The notes beneath the pieces were generated by a model. It searched no databases. It was not told the DNA's origin and worked only from the letters and a program-made list of their open reading frames with translations. Positions 9,327 through 21,900 of a stretch of DNA of 64,000 bases are shown here, piece after piece. How positions within the stretch are numbered: position 1 is the first letter of the stretch; every line of letters begins with the position of its first letter. The translations under genes were made by a program, and so were the position numbers. Source of the DNA: Planctomycetota bacterium (GTDB lineage Bacteria; Planctomycetota; Planctomycetia; Pirellulales; Pirellulaceae); the NCBI GenBank assembly GCA_963204915.1, contig CAUJHS010000113.1:62001-126000 (forward strand), written 5' to 3'.

Positions 9327-10880
9327 ATGAGCCGGTCAACCAAGCGAACAAAGTCGCGCGGGCCAAAAAATCAACGGCCAACCACCACGAGTTGGCGTTT
9401 GCCTGTAACGTTACTCGTTTTGTGGGCGGCTCAGCCGCTGGCGCTTCAAGCTCAAACTCCACTGCCGCCGGTTGACGCCGAATCGATCGTTCGTCGACTC
9501 GAACAGCAAGAGGCCGAGATTCAGTGGCTGCGTTCGCGTCTGGCCGAATCGCCGACGCCGACGAATGAGCCGGCGATCGTTTCGGCGGCAACGGGCTTAC
9601 CGCCGGAGTCGCCAAACGCGTCAGAGGCGGACGCGGAACTCGATGACCTCAAGCGGCGACTGGCGGCCGTGGAGGAGGCGCAAACCCAAGCCAAGCCAGA
9701 GAAGGCGTCAAGCAAAGGCGGGAAGGATGACTCCAACAAAAAGTGGACCGTCAAACTCGGCGGGCACATTCAAATGGACTACGTTACCTGGGCTGACGCC
9801 GAACCCGTCATCGTCGACGACCAAAACTATTTCAACTATCGGCGACTGCGGCTGGTCGCCGATGGAACTGGCTACGAGCAATTCGATTTCCGTTTGCAAA
9901 TGACGCTTGAGCCGGGTCAAGGCTCCCACGACAATCCTTTCGCTTCGCCCGACGTGAAAGATGCTTACGTTTCCATGAACGAGATTCCCTTGTTTGGTCG
10001 AATCCGCGTTGGCAACTTTTTCGTCCCCTTCAGCCTGGAGCAGGTCACCAACGACACGAACAACATTTTCAACGAGCGTTCGATTCCCACCCAAGGTGTT
10101 TTCGCGGCCGACCGTGAAGTGGGCGTCGCCCTTTACAACTGCACCGACGACAAAAACATCACTTGGGCAGGCGGCCTGTTCTTCGACGAAATCAGCGATA
10201 CCGTCAAGACTCGCTTCGACGACAATCAGGGGTATCGCCTGAGCGGGCGGCTTACCGGATTGCCCTACTATGACGAACCCTCGAACGGCCGCTATCTCAT
10301 TCATACAGGAATCGGAATCTTGCACACCGATGACCAGGACGATTCCGTCCGCTTCCGTGCTCGCCCGCAGGTGCAACGTGGCCCCGTATTGATCGACAGC
10401 GGCAACCTCGCGGCCGACTCATATACCACCGGCAATATCGAATTGGCCATCGTTTGGGGACCCGCGACGTTGCAAAACGAAGCGTTTCTCTCCACGGTGG
10501 ACATGCTCTCCGACGAAACCGTTCAAGTTGGAGGCGTCTATTCGCATTTGAGTTACTTCCTGACCGGCGAAAATCGTATCTTCGAGCGGTTCGGACAACA
10601 CGGGGCGCAGTTTGGGAGAAATCAACCGTTCACCAATTTCTTCGCGGTCCCCGGCAGCTTTGGGTGTGGTGCGTGGGAAGCGAAGGCCCGTTGGTCCTAC
10701 CTCGATCTGTCCGACGCCGATCGTGGGCAGTACAACGACCTGACCTTGGGCTTCAACTGGTACTGGTCTGACCGCACGCGGATCATGTTCGATTGGATTC
10801 ATCCCGTCACGAGTAACCAAACCGTGTTCGGAGCGACGGAATCTGATCTGATCGCCATGCGCTTCGATGTGAACTGGTGA
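9327..10880 (+). CDS. Phosphate-selective porin O/P family outer-membrane protein
   Basis: 517-aa outer-membrane porin. A signal peptide (TTSWRLPVTLLVLWAAQPLALQAQ) is followed by a short coiled coil (VRRLEQQEAEIQWLRSRL and a second heptad stretch DDLKRRLAAVEEAQ). The beta-barrel then starts at VKLGGHIQMDYVTWAD with FNYRRLRLVADGTGYEQFDFRLQM and ends with MRFDVNW and a terminal aromatic residue. The start at 9327 has a GGGAGG site; the longer in-frame start lacks one. O/P porins pass small anions; its place after a sulfate importer suggests sulfate or another oxyanion, which is inference. A related porin lies at 38881. Confidence 0.88.
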   Translation: MSRSTKRTKSRGPKNQRPTTTSWRLPVTLLVLWAAQPLALQAQTPLPPVDAESIVRRLEQQEAEIQWLRSRLAESPTPTNEPAIVSAATGLPPESPNASEADAELDDLKRRLAAVEEAQTQAKPEKASSKGGKDDSNKKWTVKLGGHIQMDYVTWADAEPVIVDDQNYFNYRRLRLVADGTGYEQFDFRLQMTLEPGQGSHDNPFASPDVKDAYVSMNEIPLFGRIRVGNFFVPFSLEQVTNDTNNIFNERSIPTQGVFAADREVGVALYNCTDDKNITWAGGLFFDEISDTVKTRFDDNQGYRLSGRLTGLPYYDEPSNGRYLIHTGIGILHTDDQDDSVRFRARPQVQRGPVLIDSGNLAADSYTTGNIELAIVWGPATLQNEAFLSTVDMLSDETVQVGGVYSHLSYFLTGENRIFERFGQHGAQFGRNQPFTNFFAVPGSFGCGAWEAKARWSYLDLSDADRGQYNDLTLGFNWYWSDRTRIMFDWIHPVTSNQTVFGATESDLIAMRFDVNW

Positions 10881-11070
10881 TTGGTCCCCGCCAAAGCCCG
10901 TCGCCAAAGTTTGAAGTGCGTTAGCCGCTTTCAAAAAATCGACTCTCATGCCATGGTTGCCCGTACGCCCCGGGGTCCCTCACGATGGCGCCAGTCGGCG
11001 TCATACCGTGACGGGAATTCGAGCCCGCACTCCTTTTGAACTTCGCGAACCTGCGGCCCTCAGTCAGCGT

Positions 11071-12078
11071 TCATTCGACCAACTTTGGGGCAGGCGGCGT
11101 CCAGTTTCCTTCGATGATCTGCCACCCCGGCAGATAACACCGCACCAGGTAGTTCCAGCCCTTGGTGAGAGGTAGAAAGTTGGGCTGCGAGGGGTCGCCA
11201 CCAAAGTGAATCGTCACGCTCCCGTCTTCGTTGGGCTTGGCCGTGACACTGTTATAGGAGTAAGCGTCAAGCTCGTTCTTTTCGAAGAAACCGTCCTGGT
11301 TGTAAACTGAGACCGACCAGAATGCTTGGACCGGCACGTCCTTGGGCATGGTCAGCGTATACGCGGTCTTGCCGTCGTTTTTTTCCGGCGCGACACCGAA
11401 GTACATTGCGCCACGTTGCGGGTTGCCGCCCCACCCGGCTGCGGAGGCCAACAGATGTTCCGTCGGGTCGACCAACCCCCGCGGTCCAAAACCGTTGGCG
11501 AAACCACCTGCTTTCATCGCCAGGCCGTTGAGGGCCTTGCGCGTTTCGACCAGCGACGCCTGGTCCCAATCCGGTAACGCCAGTTTGCCGGGCGAGGACT
11601 GCTTGACCTGAATTGCATCCTGCAGGGCGTGGGCCTTTTTCATGTCCTCCGGCCGGTTCGGATCGCAAAACGTGCGAATGAGCACCATGGCGTACCGCGT
11701 TCCCACGAAGTCCAGGCTCAGCGTTATTTCGCCCGCTCCGTTTTTGAGTACGGGGTTGAAGTGGTCCTGATCGATGACAAGCAGCGACTGAAACCGGTCG
11801 GGCGAGTCGGGCATAACAATCGTCACCGGTTCGCTCAGGTCGTAAACGCCCGCCGAGTATAACGTGTCGCGATTGCCTCGAATCGTGATCTGGTCCTCGA
11901 CCGAGTACGGTTCTCGCAGGTGCACCATTTTCCCCACGCCGCCCGCCTTGGCGGCATAACTCTTGAACTGCATGTCGCTCTCCGCGCGGATATAGTTCAA
12001 CGCATGGACAATTTCTCCACCCGTGGCGGTTGACGCCAGACAAAGCGTCAGCACCGTTGCGACTCGCAAGACAGCCAT
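11071..12078 (-). CDS. DUF1254/DUF1214 domain exported protein
   Basis: 335-aa protein with a cleavable signal peptide ([20 protein letters not shown]). The N-terminal part ([36 protein letters not shown]) fits DUF1254. The C-terminal part ([51 protein letters not shown]) fits DUF1214. The two are normally fused as here, but the single-domain version is shorter than many homologues. Biochemical function is not established. The start has an AAGGAG site 6 nt upstream. It is transcribed alone, convergent with the porin gene. Confidence 0.88.
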   Translation of the reverse strand: MAVLRVATVLTLCLASTATGGEIVHALNYIRAESDMQFKSYAAKAGGVGKMVHLREPYSVEDQITIRGNRDTLYSAGVYDLSEPVTIVMPDSPDRFQSLLVIDQDHFNPVLKNGAGEITLSLDFVGTRYAMVLIRTFCDPNRPEDMKKAHALQDAIQVKQSSPGKLALPDWDQASLVETRKALNGLAMKAGGFANGFGPRGLVDPTEHLLASAAGWGGNPQRGAMYFGVAPEKNDGKTAYTLTMPKDVPVQAFWSVSVYNQDGFFEKNELDAYSYNSVTAKPNEDGSVTIHFGGDPSQPNFLPLTKGWNYLVRCYLPGWQIIEGNWTPPAPKLVE

Positions 12079-12937
12079 GGCGCACTCCTTGGAAAATCGG
12101 ACTCAAAGCGGTGAAACAACGAACGGACCTAAGTTTAGCCTGCCGAACTCTCCCGAGCCACATTCGGCGTTCCTCTCAAGCGATTGCACGCGAACCCGGA
12201 ATCGAGAAGTGGCGTTGGCGCCTTTGCACCGCATTTCCCTACGTGACGCATCGATAAATTAACCGATCAACGATTCGACGAATCGTTCGGATTGGGGGTG
12301 CTGCTTTCCCGCCGGATTGATTCGTGCCTACACGGAGCCATGTCGTCAAAAAAGTTGCGCAGGCGCGCACGGAGAAAGTGCGCACGGGAAAATTTTTTCA
12401 AACAAACTTACGTCAATCGCTGGCGACGCTCACATCGTAAAATATCAAGCAATTTCCGATGAATTGATCGGTAGAACGAACAGAGAATTTTACATAACTA
12501 CGAACGACTGACGCTTCCAACGTGCGCGATCTTGTTGCTTTTGTACATTTGTTCAGTATAATAGAAGCGAGCACTAAGATCTTGTGGTGTGGTGGAGCGA
12601 ACCGACCGATACGGCACTGTACGTCATCCCGTCCCTCGACAGGGTTCCTCTTCCGCCGCTCGCATTGGAATCCGGCGTTCGCGCGACGTCGGACCTCGCT
12701 TTTCTTCCCCCGCCGACGCCTTTCCCGCGCTGGCGCGTGGCCCTCCTCGCCCTTCGGAGAATTATCCCCATGCGTACTCCATTCATACCCGTACGATACA
12801 GCGCTGGCACCGTTCCTGGCGTCTGCCCGGCGGAAAATCGCTTGCACCGCGCCTTACGGCGCCGGCTGCGGTAGGCTGGTTACGAAGCTCGATTTCCATG
12901 GCGCCGTTTGCTGCACCTTGGAACTCCGCGCGATCAT
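12079..12937. other. Long intergenic region with an orphan promoter-like signal
   Basis: This stretch lies between the start of the DUF1254 gene and the 3' end of the giant gene. The part at 12300-12570 is AT-rich; the rest is GC-rich and open in several frames on both strands, with no frame showing a convincing family or start. A strong -10 element (TATAAT) points rightward at 12557. I see no certain gene. Confidence 0.5.
12535..12562 (+). promoter_or_regulatory. Sigma-70-like promoter with no recognised gene downstream
   Basis: TTGCTT at 12535-12540 is separated by 16 nt from a consensus TATAAT at 12557-12562. It faces right, into the 3' end of the giant minus-strand gene. A short frame at 12770-12874 (MRTPFIPVRYSAG...) with GGAG about 10 nt upstream is the only candidate product; an RNA is equally possible. 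Confidence 0.4.
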
Positions 12938-15900
12938 TCAACGGCTGATGTTCTGCGATGACTTTCGAAGATCTTGAAAGGGCGCTTCAAGGTGGGCGAA
13001 AAAGTCGTCTACATCGTGTCGCCAGGTCGACCACGGGTCTTCGTCGGACCAAGCGCCGGCTTCAAGACCTTGCGATCCGCGCGCCGGCGAGGACGATGCG
13101 ATTGCAGAAAATGGCGCCGTTCCGCCGAGCGGATTCGCTTCGCCGAGTTCTTCCTCGGGCTCTGCTTCGATTGACCTTGACGAGACGAAGATCGTCGATG
13201 CATCGAAGTTCAATGGCGCCTGTCGCCCCGCGAACGGGTCCCAAGGCGCGACCTCAAGCGGGTCGAACTCGCCTTCGGCCTCGGCGCCGCCGCCCTGCTG
13301 GAAGAAACCAATGCGGAAGCGGTCTAAATCGACCCCGAAACCATCGGTGGCGTCCAGGCGCAGGCCGATGGTGACCAGTCCCGTTTGCATGGGAATCGCC
13401 AAGGGCGGCATCGATGTGGTAAACACATTCCAATCGCCCGTATTCATGGTAAAAATCGAGCCAATCGGCGCTCCATTCACCAAGACGGTAATCGTGTCGC
13501 CCGCGCCGGTGTCGTCGTTGCTATAGCGCAGGATCATTTGCAGCGACGCACTAAAGGGGAAACTGACCGTGTACTCGACGAGGTCGCCGACGTCTTCCAA
13601 ATGCCACACGGCGTCGCCGCCGGCTGCGCTACGGGCGATTTCCATGCCATCTCCCACGGGCGAGAATTCCGCCTCGCGCGAGTTGATGTGTCCGAAGTAT
13701 TCGATCATCGCATTGTTCATTTGCGGATTCCGCGTAAGGTAGAACTGCAGCGTTCCGCCGGCAAGCAAACGATTCAGCAGACTAGCGGACATTTGCGAAA
13801 CTTCGAGTGTTCCGTAAACCGGATCGGTCGCATCCACCAAACCTGAGCCGAAATCTTGATAGTTGGGCACACCAAAGTTTGAATCAAACAGCCCGGACCC
13901 CTGAAGCGCCATGACCGAGTCAAGCAGGTTGGCGATGGCGTCCGTCGTGCCAAGCGCTCCGGCCATCATGCCTGCGGCGGGAGGAATGCCGACCATGGCG
14001 TCACGTTGTTGCGGCAAGCCTTCCGAAGGACTGGCGCCGAACACCACGAACTGTCCGAAGCCGTTTGCTATGCCAGTGGCGCCCGCAGGACGCCCCGCAG
14101 CGCCCGCCACTTCGAGCCAGGCTTCCGACAGCGGCCGAAGCGTGTTGCGGAAATACTGGGACTGAGTTTCCAAGCCGAGAAACGTGGTAGGATAGAACGC
14201 TTCCAATGCGGTTCCGAAGAAAGGCAGTTTCTCCACTTCCACGCCGCCCAGGGAAGCGCCCTGCTTCGACTCGAAGATCATCCGTTGCATGTTCGCGCTG
14301 AACTCGAGCGGCGTGAGTTCTCCCCGTCCTAGGCCAATCACCGGCGCCAGGCGACCTTCGCTCGTGATGCGGTCCAGCATCGGGCCGCCGCTTGGGTCCT
14401 CGGTGTCGCCAATCCGCAGCACGCCGTTGTCGAGCCACATGGCGACATTGAACTGCGACAACAACCCGTTGATTTGCGACACGAGCTGACCGGCGCGATC
14501 CACTAACTCAGGATCGGTATCGGGGAAGTCGCTAACCAAAAAGCCAACCGTAGCGTGTAAGCCCGCCAAGAGCTGCACGTTATCCAAAAGCGATACAATG
14601 CGATCGAATGCGCCATCGCGCGGCGTGGCGGTCGCGGTATCATAGACCTGGTACAGCGCCTTGGCGCCGGTCGCCATGTCTTCATAAACTCGCCCCGGCG
14701 TCGAGAGGATCGTTTCCAGCGAACCGACGGTTAACTCTAATTGGTCAATCAATTCTTCGTCGCTGTAGCCGGCGGTAAACGGGGTAGTCAAGCTACTGCG
14801 CCGCAATTGGTTTGACTGAATGGCCGCTGCCAGGAAGTTGCCCACTTGGGCAGGCACAAAGAAGTCGCTGGCGAAGGGTCCATCGGCGTCCAATTCGCTT
14901 TGTCGCGCTTCGTTGTAAGGCAAGCCCGAAGTCGGATGGATCACGGCGCGCAAGAACTGCATGGCTCGGCCCGCCACTTCCCGCATGACCGTGGCGGGAG
15001 TAATCTGTTCGACTTCAAATTGGTAAGAAAAATCGCCGCCTGCCGTGCCGTCGCCGCTTGGAAAAACGCCGCTGAACTCGCCATCCAGTTCCACCCCGCT
15101 GAGATCGCGCAGCCCCGTGGAGGCGGCCACAACGCGGTATTGATCGACATCCAAGATTCCCGCCAGGTTGAGCGTGACGCGAGTTTTCTGCGCGTCGAAC
15201 GAAATGCTAAGCACGCTCACGATCACGTCATCTGCGGTGTCGAACTGATCATCGGCGCCATCGCCGGTGACGAAGAACGTCGGATCAGGAATGCTCATGT
15301 CGTCCATCGGCCGATCAAACGTGAGCGAGATCTGATCGATGCTGGGCAGTCGCGAATCGGGGAGGGGAATAGCCGCAATCACGCGTGGCGGGACAACATC
15401 GAAGGTGTACATGAAGTCGCCGCCTGCTTGCCCATTACCGGTAGGAAACATTCCGCTAAATTCGCCGTCGAGCGAGTTTCCCGCCGCGTCCCGCAATCGA
15501 TTCGCCGGAGCCGTTAACCGATAGGTTCCTAAAGGCAGCAGTCCATTCACGTTGAGCGTGAGAGACAAACGATCCGGAGCGAACACGAGCGAATCGAACG
15601 ATGCGATGACATCGTCGCCGGTGTTGAACTGCATGTCGTCGCCGGCCGCACGCAGGTCGAAGTCTCCTGGTGCGGCAAGTGCGGGGTTGACGGCTTGAGC
15701 AAAGAGAATTTGAACCTCGTTAGGCGGAGCCACCTTCGCGTTTGGAGCGGGCGTGGCGCCAATGACCTGCACCGGCAGAATGTCAAAGTCAAACGTGAAA
15801 TCACCCCCCAACACGTTATCGCCGCTTGGAAAGGCTCCCGTGAACTCGCCGTCCAGGGGATTCTGGGCAACGCTCACCACGCCTTCCGAGAACGCGGTAA

Positions 15901-18900
15901 AACGATACGAGCCAGGCGTAAGCAACGTGGCCGGCGTCACTGCCACGCGGGTGTTCGAGTTTTGGAGCGCCACGGCGCCCAGGGCGATGGTCACGTCGTC
16001 GTTCGTACCCAACTGGCGATCGACGCCGGCCTCGCGCAAAAGAAAATCGCTCACCTGAGTAAATGTCGGATCGAGCGTCTGATCCACGGTCAATGTCACC
16101 ACTGGAGGTGACGCGTTCAGTTGCGCGCCGGGCGTGGGGTTCGTCGCAATCACCGACGGCGGCGCCAATGCGAACGACGATTCATACGCAAACAACAACT
16201 CCACGGATTGCTCCAGGAGGTTGCCCGAAAGATCCGCAAGAATGGTGTGGTCAATCGTTAAGCGATAGGGCCCGGGAGGGATCGGACGCTGCGGAGTGAT
16301 CGAGAGCAATCGACCGCCGCCCGTGAGGTTAAGCGAATCGACGGGAATCTCGACGTCATCTCCGCCTCCGACCTGCCCATTCAAACCCAGGTGCAGCAGT
16401 TCCACGTTGGCGGAATTCAGCAGTGCAGGATCCATGGCGTCGCTGAAGCCTACAAACACCGGCGGTCGGTTCAAGATCACCGCACCTGCGTTCGGATTCG
16501 TGAACGTCACCTGCGGCGGCATATCATCTTCCAACAAATCGATGGTCAGAAACGCTGACAACGCTTGATTGCCGCCTGTGTCGGTCGCGCGCACTTGAAC
16601 GGAAAACGAATTGTCTTGCGGCGCAATGCGCGGGGCTGTAACCGCGAAGTCAAAGGGAAACGTGGCGTCCGCCTGAACCACTTCGCCATCGACGAGTAAC
16701 TCAACGCGGCGAACTTGCACGTCGTCGGTCGCGTCGACGCGAATGGGAACGGTGCTCCCTTCGACGACCTGAAGTCCGGGGGTTTGTGGAGCCTGGTCTG
16801 TCGCAGCCGATGACAGCGACACCGTCGGCGGCGAATTCTGCGTATCGAAGGGCAGGTAGTTCACGATCCGCAAGCCGAAGGGATCCGCCACAAACGCCAT
16901 ACCTCCGGCCACCGCAACGTCGAGTGGAAGCCGCGGCAGGTTGAAACGCGTGATAAACTCATTCGTGTCGGCCAGATCGGAAACCTCCATAACGTCAAGC
17001 ACGTTTTGGGCGTTGATGGTACCCACCAGCACGGCGAGACCTGACCCATTGGGGGCAATGGCCCGTTGCGGCGCGATGTTGGGAAATACCACGTCGGATT
17101 CGCTGATTAGTTGCGGCTGATCCGGATTCGATACGTCCACGGTCAAGAAACCGCCCACGAATGCGCCATTCGGAATGTAAAGCACGCCGTTACCCGCTTC
17201 GAACTCGCTGAGTACGAAGTTCGGCAACTGGAGCGAGCCTCGCTGACTCAGCATCCCGGCTTGGGCTTCAATCACATGGACGCGATTGCCCGAATTGATG
17301 GCATACAAAAATTGCCCCTCACGCGCAAGCGCGTTAATCGTGGCGGTATCGGTCAACTCCAAGGTTTGGATGACGGCTCCCGAAAGCAGATCAAACGTTC
17401 GCAGGCGATTGGACTCGGCCGTGTACGCGATTCCTCCAATTACTTCCACATGCCGCGCGGGAAACAGCGTGGTCGACAAACGACGAGGTTGCGCGGGATT
17501 GTTCACATCGAGAATGTGCATCCCCACGTTCCCGGCGGCGACGGCGGCAAAGCCTAATTCACGGTCAAGCGAAACATCCTGATTGTCGCCCGATAAGTCG
17601 AAATCGCTTAGTAGAATGGGAGTGGTCGGGTTCGTCACCTCGACGATCGACAAGCCACGATTCGATGTGGGCAGATAGGCCAACAGTCGGCCCGACTGAT
17701 CGAGGGCGGGTTCGACCAACACCTCGACCGGGCCAAAATTCAGGTTGAGGCTGCCGATCACCCCCGTGGGAAACGCCACGCCGTCGAGCGGATTAAGCCC
17801 TTGCTCCACTTCGGCCGCATCCGAGAGGCCGTCGTTGTCGGTATCACGGCGGGCGGCATTCGTTCCCAGGGCGAACTCGACATCGTCCGGAAGCCCTTCG
17901 TTATCGCTATCGACCTGCAAGGACGCCGCAAACACAATCGACGCGGTTACGTCGGTTGCTGCGCCCGTTGGCGCAGTGAGACCATAGCCGTGACTAATCA
18001 GTCCCGTAACCGGGTCGAAAATCACTAAGTGATACATGGTCTCGGGCGGGAGGAAGATTTCGAAGTTTCCTTCGTCGTCGCTCACGGTATAAAGTACCGG
18101 GGACGCCGGCAATTCAGGCGTTTCGATCGCAATGAAATCATTTCCCCAGGCGGGGTACGGCAACGGCTCAACGCCTGTGCCCACGGCGCCCACGCGAACG
18201 ACCGGTTGATTCGGGTCATTCGAACCGATGTCAATCGATGCACGCAGAAGTCCGAGTTGATTGGGGTCGAACGCGGCGCCAAAGCTGAAGGACTCGCCAA
18301 AGTTCAGGAGAATCGGATTGTTGCTTAAGTCGGCGGGAACGCCGATCAGCGAGAACGCGTCACCGCCTTCGGACAAAATCAGCGATGAGATTTCCAGCGG
18401 CGTCGCACCATCGTTCGTGATCTCGAACATTTGCGCGATCTCTCGCGATTCGCCTGCGACCAAGAGACCGCCAAAGTTGTTGCTTCCCACACGCTGAACC
18501 TGCGCGACCGGGGCCGTCGACAACGCACGAGCGACAACCGGTAGCACGAAAGGATCATTGGTAACGGCGTTGCTTTCAATCATGATCGCATCGTTCGCCA
18601 AACCCGCCGTGATAGGATCGAATTGAAGTGTGAACGGAACGCGACTTCCGGGGCCGATCGTTTGTCCCGTGATGCTCGCCGTATCGAGGAGTTGGAAGCC
18701 ACGATTCCCCTCGGCCAACGCGATGGAGTGAATCGTAAGGGCCGCCGTACCGGCGTTCTCAATAAAGTAGGTTTCGGTGAGCAATTGTCCGCCGACGCCA
18801 TCCGCCGGAACTAGGCCTAAGTCGTCCTGCAAGGCCAGCGCAAAATCTTGGTCGTTGCGTAACAACGCAAGTTCAGGAGCATTCGCGGAGGAATCCAATA

Positions 18901-21900
18901 CGAGTTCTCGAACGCCAATCGTGCTGCGTGGGAGGAAGAAGATGTCTTGATAAAGTTGCAAAGCCGCCGTCAGCGGCAGGTCGCCGTCGGCATGCACTCC
19001 CATCGCGGCTTGCAACAGGTTTTGGTTAGCTCGCGCGAACGCTAAGTCGGGATCGTCCTCGGCGCCTGCACGCATGATGTCGTTGGGTTTGCAGTTAGTT
19101 CCCGTGGCAGGCGCCACGCCGCAACCGGCATGGTTTTGCGCAGCGACCGGCCGGCTGCGGTACGAGTCTTTCAAGCCGAACGTGTGACCAATTTCGTGGC
19201 TCACGGTGTTGGCCACGTATTCCGCGAAGGTCACGGGGTTGTTGATCGTTCCCAGCGGAGGCGGAAGACGCAATACGGCCGTGGGAGACGTCCAGTTGAC
19301 GTTAATACCCACGGAGAAACTGCCGTCATTGATTGCGCTTTGATTGATGAAATGCGCTAACGCCCACTCGCGCGACGCCGGGCCGCCAATTAAGACGCCG
19401 CGAAAACCATCCGCGGCCACGCGTCCGGGCGTTTGAATGGTAATGGCTAACTTGTTCACGTTCGCGTCGTAGTCGGCGAAACCAAACAAAGGACTCCCGT
19501 TTCCCGCGGTATTGAACGACCCATCGGCGGCTTGAAACGAGTCTTCCCAGACCATGGTCACGTCGCCGTCATTGGGATCGTCGGTGTCGAGAATGGTAAT
19601 GGCGTCGGCCACCGTCATATTCGCGGGGTTGTAATCGGCGCGTACCGCGGCCAAGAGTTCGTCGGCTTTGCCTTCGAGAAACGCATCCAGGTCGCCGCCC
19701 GTGAAGGTGTCGTCCGCGGTGAACATGACGCCATCGGGCCCGACTTGCCGGTTGTTCGGCAAGAACCCATTGAATTCGGCGGTGAACAACGCGCTGGCGT
19801 TACGCGTGCGCCCGCCGAGATGGGTATATCGCACATTGGCGCCATCGTTGCGAAGCGACAGAATGACTCGCTTCAACTCGGTTTGATAGCCTGCGGTGTT
19901 GATGTTGATTTCGGTGCGATCAACGGCGCGTCCCAGTGCAATCAAATCGCCCACTTTCAAATCGCCGACGCGCGGATCGACCACCTCGATATCGAACGCG
20001 TTGCCGTGAACGACGTCGACATCGGGGTCGAACTCCCAGTCGGCCACGCCACGGCCCGAGAGCGGGCTTTTCAGGTCAAAGGCCTCCACGTTGTTTACAT
20101 CGACGAATTTCGTCTGCACCTGCGCAGGCAGGTCATAGTCGGTATTCTTGTGGCGGACAAATCCGTCATCCATTCCCACTTGCTTGTTTGTTAGCGCAGG
20201 ATGGAAAGCGGCGATGTTCCCCTGGAAAGGATTGCCTCGTTTCTCGTTGAAAATATCCTCGGCGGCGATCGCTTCGATCCAGCGATATTCGTAGAAGGTC
20301 TTCTCGGTCCGAGTGCGCACGCCATTCGCGGCTTGTTCGATCGTCGTGATTTTGATGCTCGCCCCCATGAGTTTGTCGCGATCAACCGCGGCAATGCCAT
20401 TGGCGCCGAACATCTCCGTGTATGTTTTGGGAACGAATCCGAACTTTTGGTTGATATTTGTGCCCGCCGAAAGCGTGAATGACTGGCTTTCCAGCGGCAA
20501 GCCGCCCGCGACGGGTTTGGCGAATTGGTTTAAGGGGCCGTCGACAGCGATGGTCACATTGATAAACGGTTGTTGTTGCACATTGGGGTTGTGCCGCGGC
20601 ACCTGGCAACCGGGAATGGGCGGCAGCGCCGGCACGTTGGGATTGCGCGGCGGCGCGTTGAAGTTCTGTGTGGCGAAGTTGGTTGCAGGGCTATTCCCCT
20701 TTAAGTACGTCAGCGCGGTGACCATAGGCGGCGCAATCACTTCATCGGGCGAGGCCGGCACAGGAATCGGCGGCGCTCCCCCGGAACCGCCGCAACCGCC
20801 CTGGGGCGTAAGGCCGTGCCAACCCGGATGCGTGACGCCATAGCCGGGATCGGTGGTCACGGTGGCGCCATCGGCCGAGACGGTGGCGGTGCCCTCGATG
20901 ACAAGCAAGCCCGTGGTGTGGTCGAAGCTCAGGAAGTTCAACTGCTCGCCCGGCGCCGCATTGAACACATTGGGAAACGTCATGGGAGCGGGAGTGGAGA
21001 AGTTCCCCACTCCCATGGTTTGCACCGTGATATCGAAGGTGTGTTTGAGCAAGCCCGGCGGCAACATATCGCGCACCAGCTCCTCGGGCACAGTGCTAAT
21101 TCCAATCGGGGCCGATGCGACCATGCTCCCATCGTGACCCACTAAACTGTTGGGCGGGATCTGGATCGTTAACCGGGCGCGATCTTCGGGCGAGAGGTCG
21201 GGCGCTCCATCCTCATCGGGCGAGAGCATCGTCATCTGGCTGCTGTCGACCATGGTCAGAATCGACGACTTCAGCCGCGGCAAAATTACGCCTTCCATGC
21301 CTGGCATGACCGTATTCACCTGGCCCACATGCATGAACGAATCCATCACCATTTCCGGGAAATACACGCCGGTGGGCGCCGGCGCGGTCAACCCATTGAT
21401 TGCGACTTTCACATTTCCCGCGGGAACGGCGTCGAACGTGAAGCGACCGTTGGCGTCAGTAATACGTTTGTCATGATCCAAGCCCACGAGAAAGACTTCG
21501 ACGCCTGCTAACGGGGCGTCGTCGGCCGTGCGCGGCAAGAGATCGGCGCCCGCGTCGATGACAACGCCCGTGAGACTTGTGCCTTCGAGGGCCTCTAAAC
21601 TGTTCGTTTCGAACGAGAAGCGATAGACTCCTCCCGGTATTCCGTCCTCATCGCCGTCTAAGGCGGAGCCATCGTCGGCCGCAAGAATCGACGAGCCGTC
21701 GACGGTAACTTCAACGCGAGTTCCTGGCGGCATGGGATCATGGAAAAACATCCAAGCGAACATTCCATTGCCGGCGGGCACGAGGGTCGCGGCCAGGGGG
21801 TCGCGGCCTACGGTCGCGTAGAAATTTGCGGCGGATAATGTGGCGCCGTCAATCGGTTTGGAGAAAAACACCTGCGGATGCACGGTGAGTCCGATCTTGT

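Noticed and set aside
12413..12977. Several overlapping frames in the region before the giant gene's end
   Set aside because: They are open on both strands at once because of GC content, with no start sites or family features.
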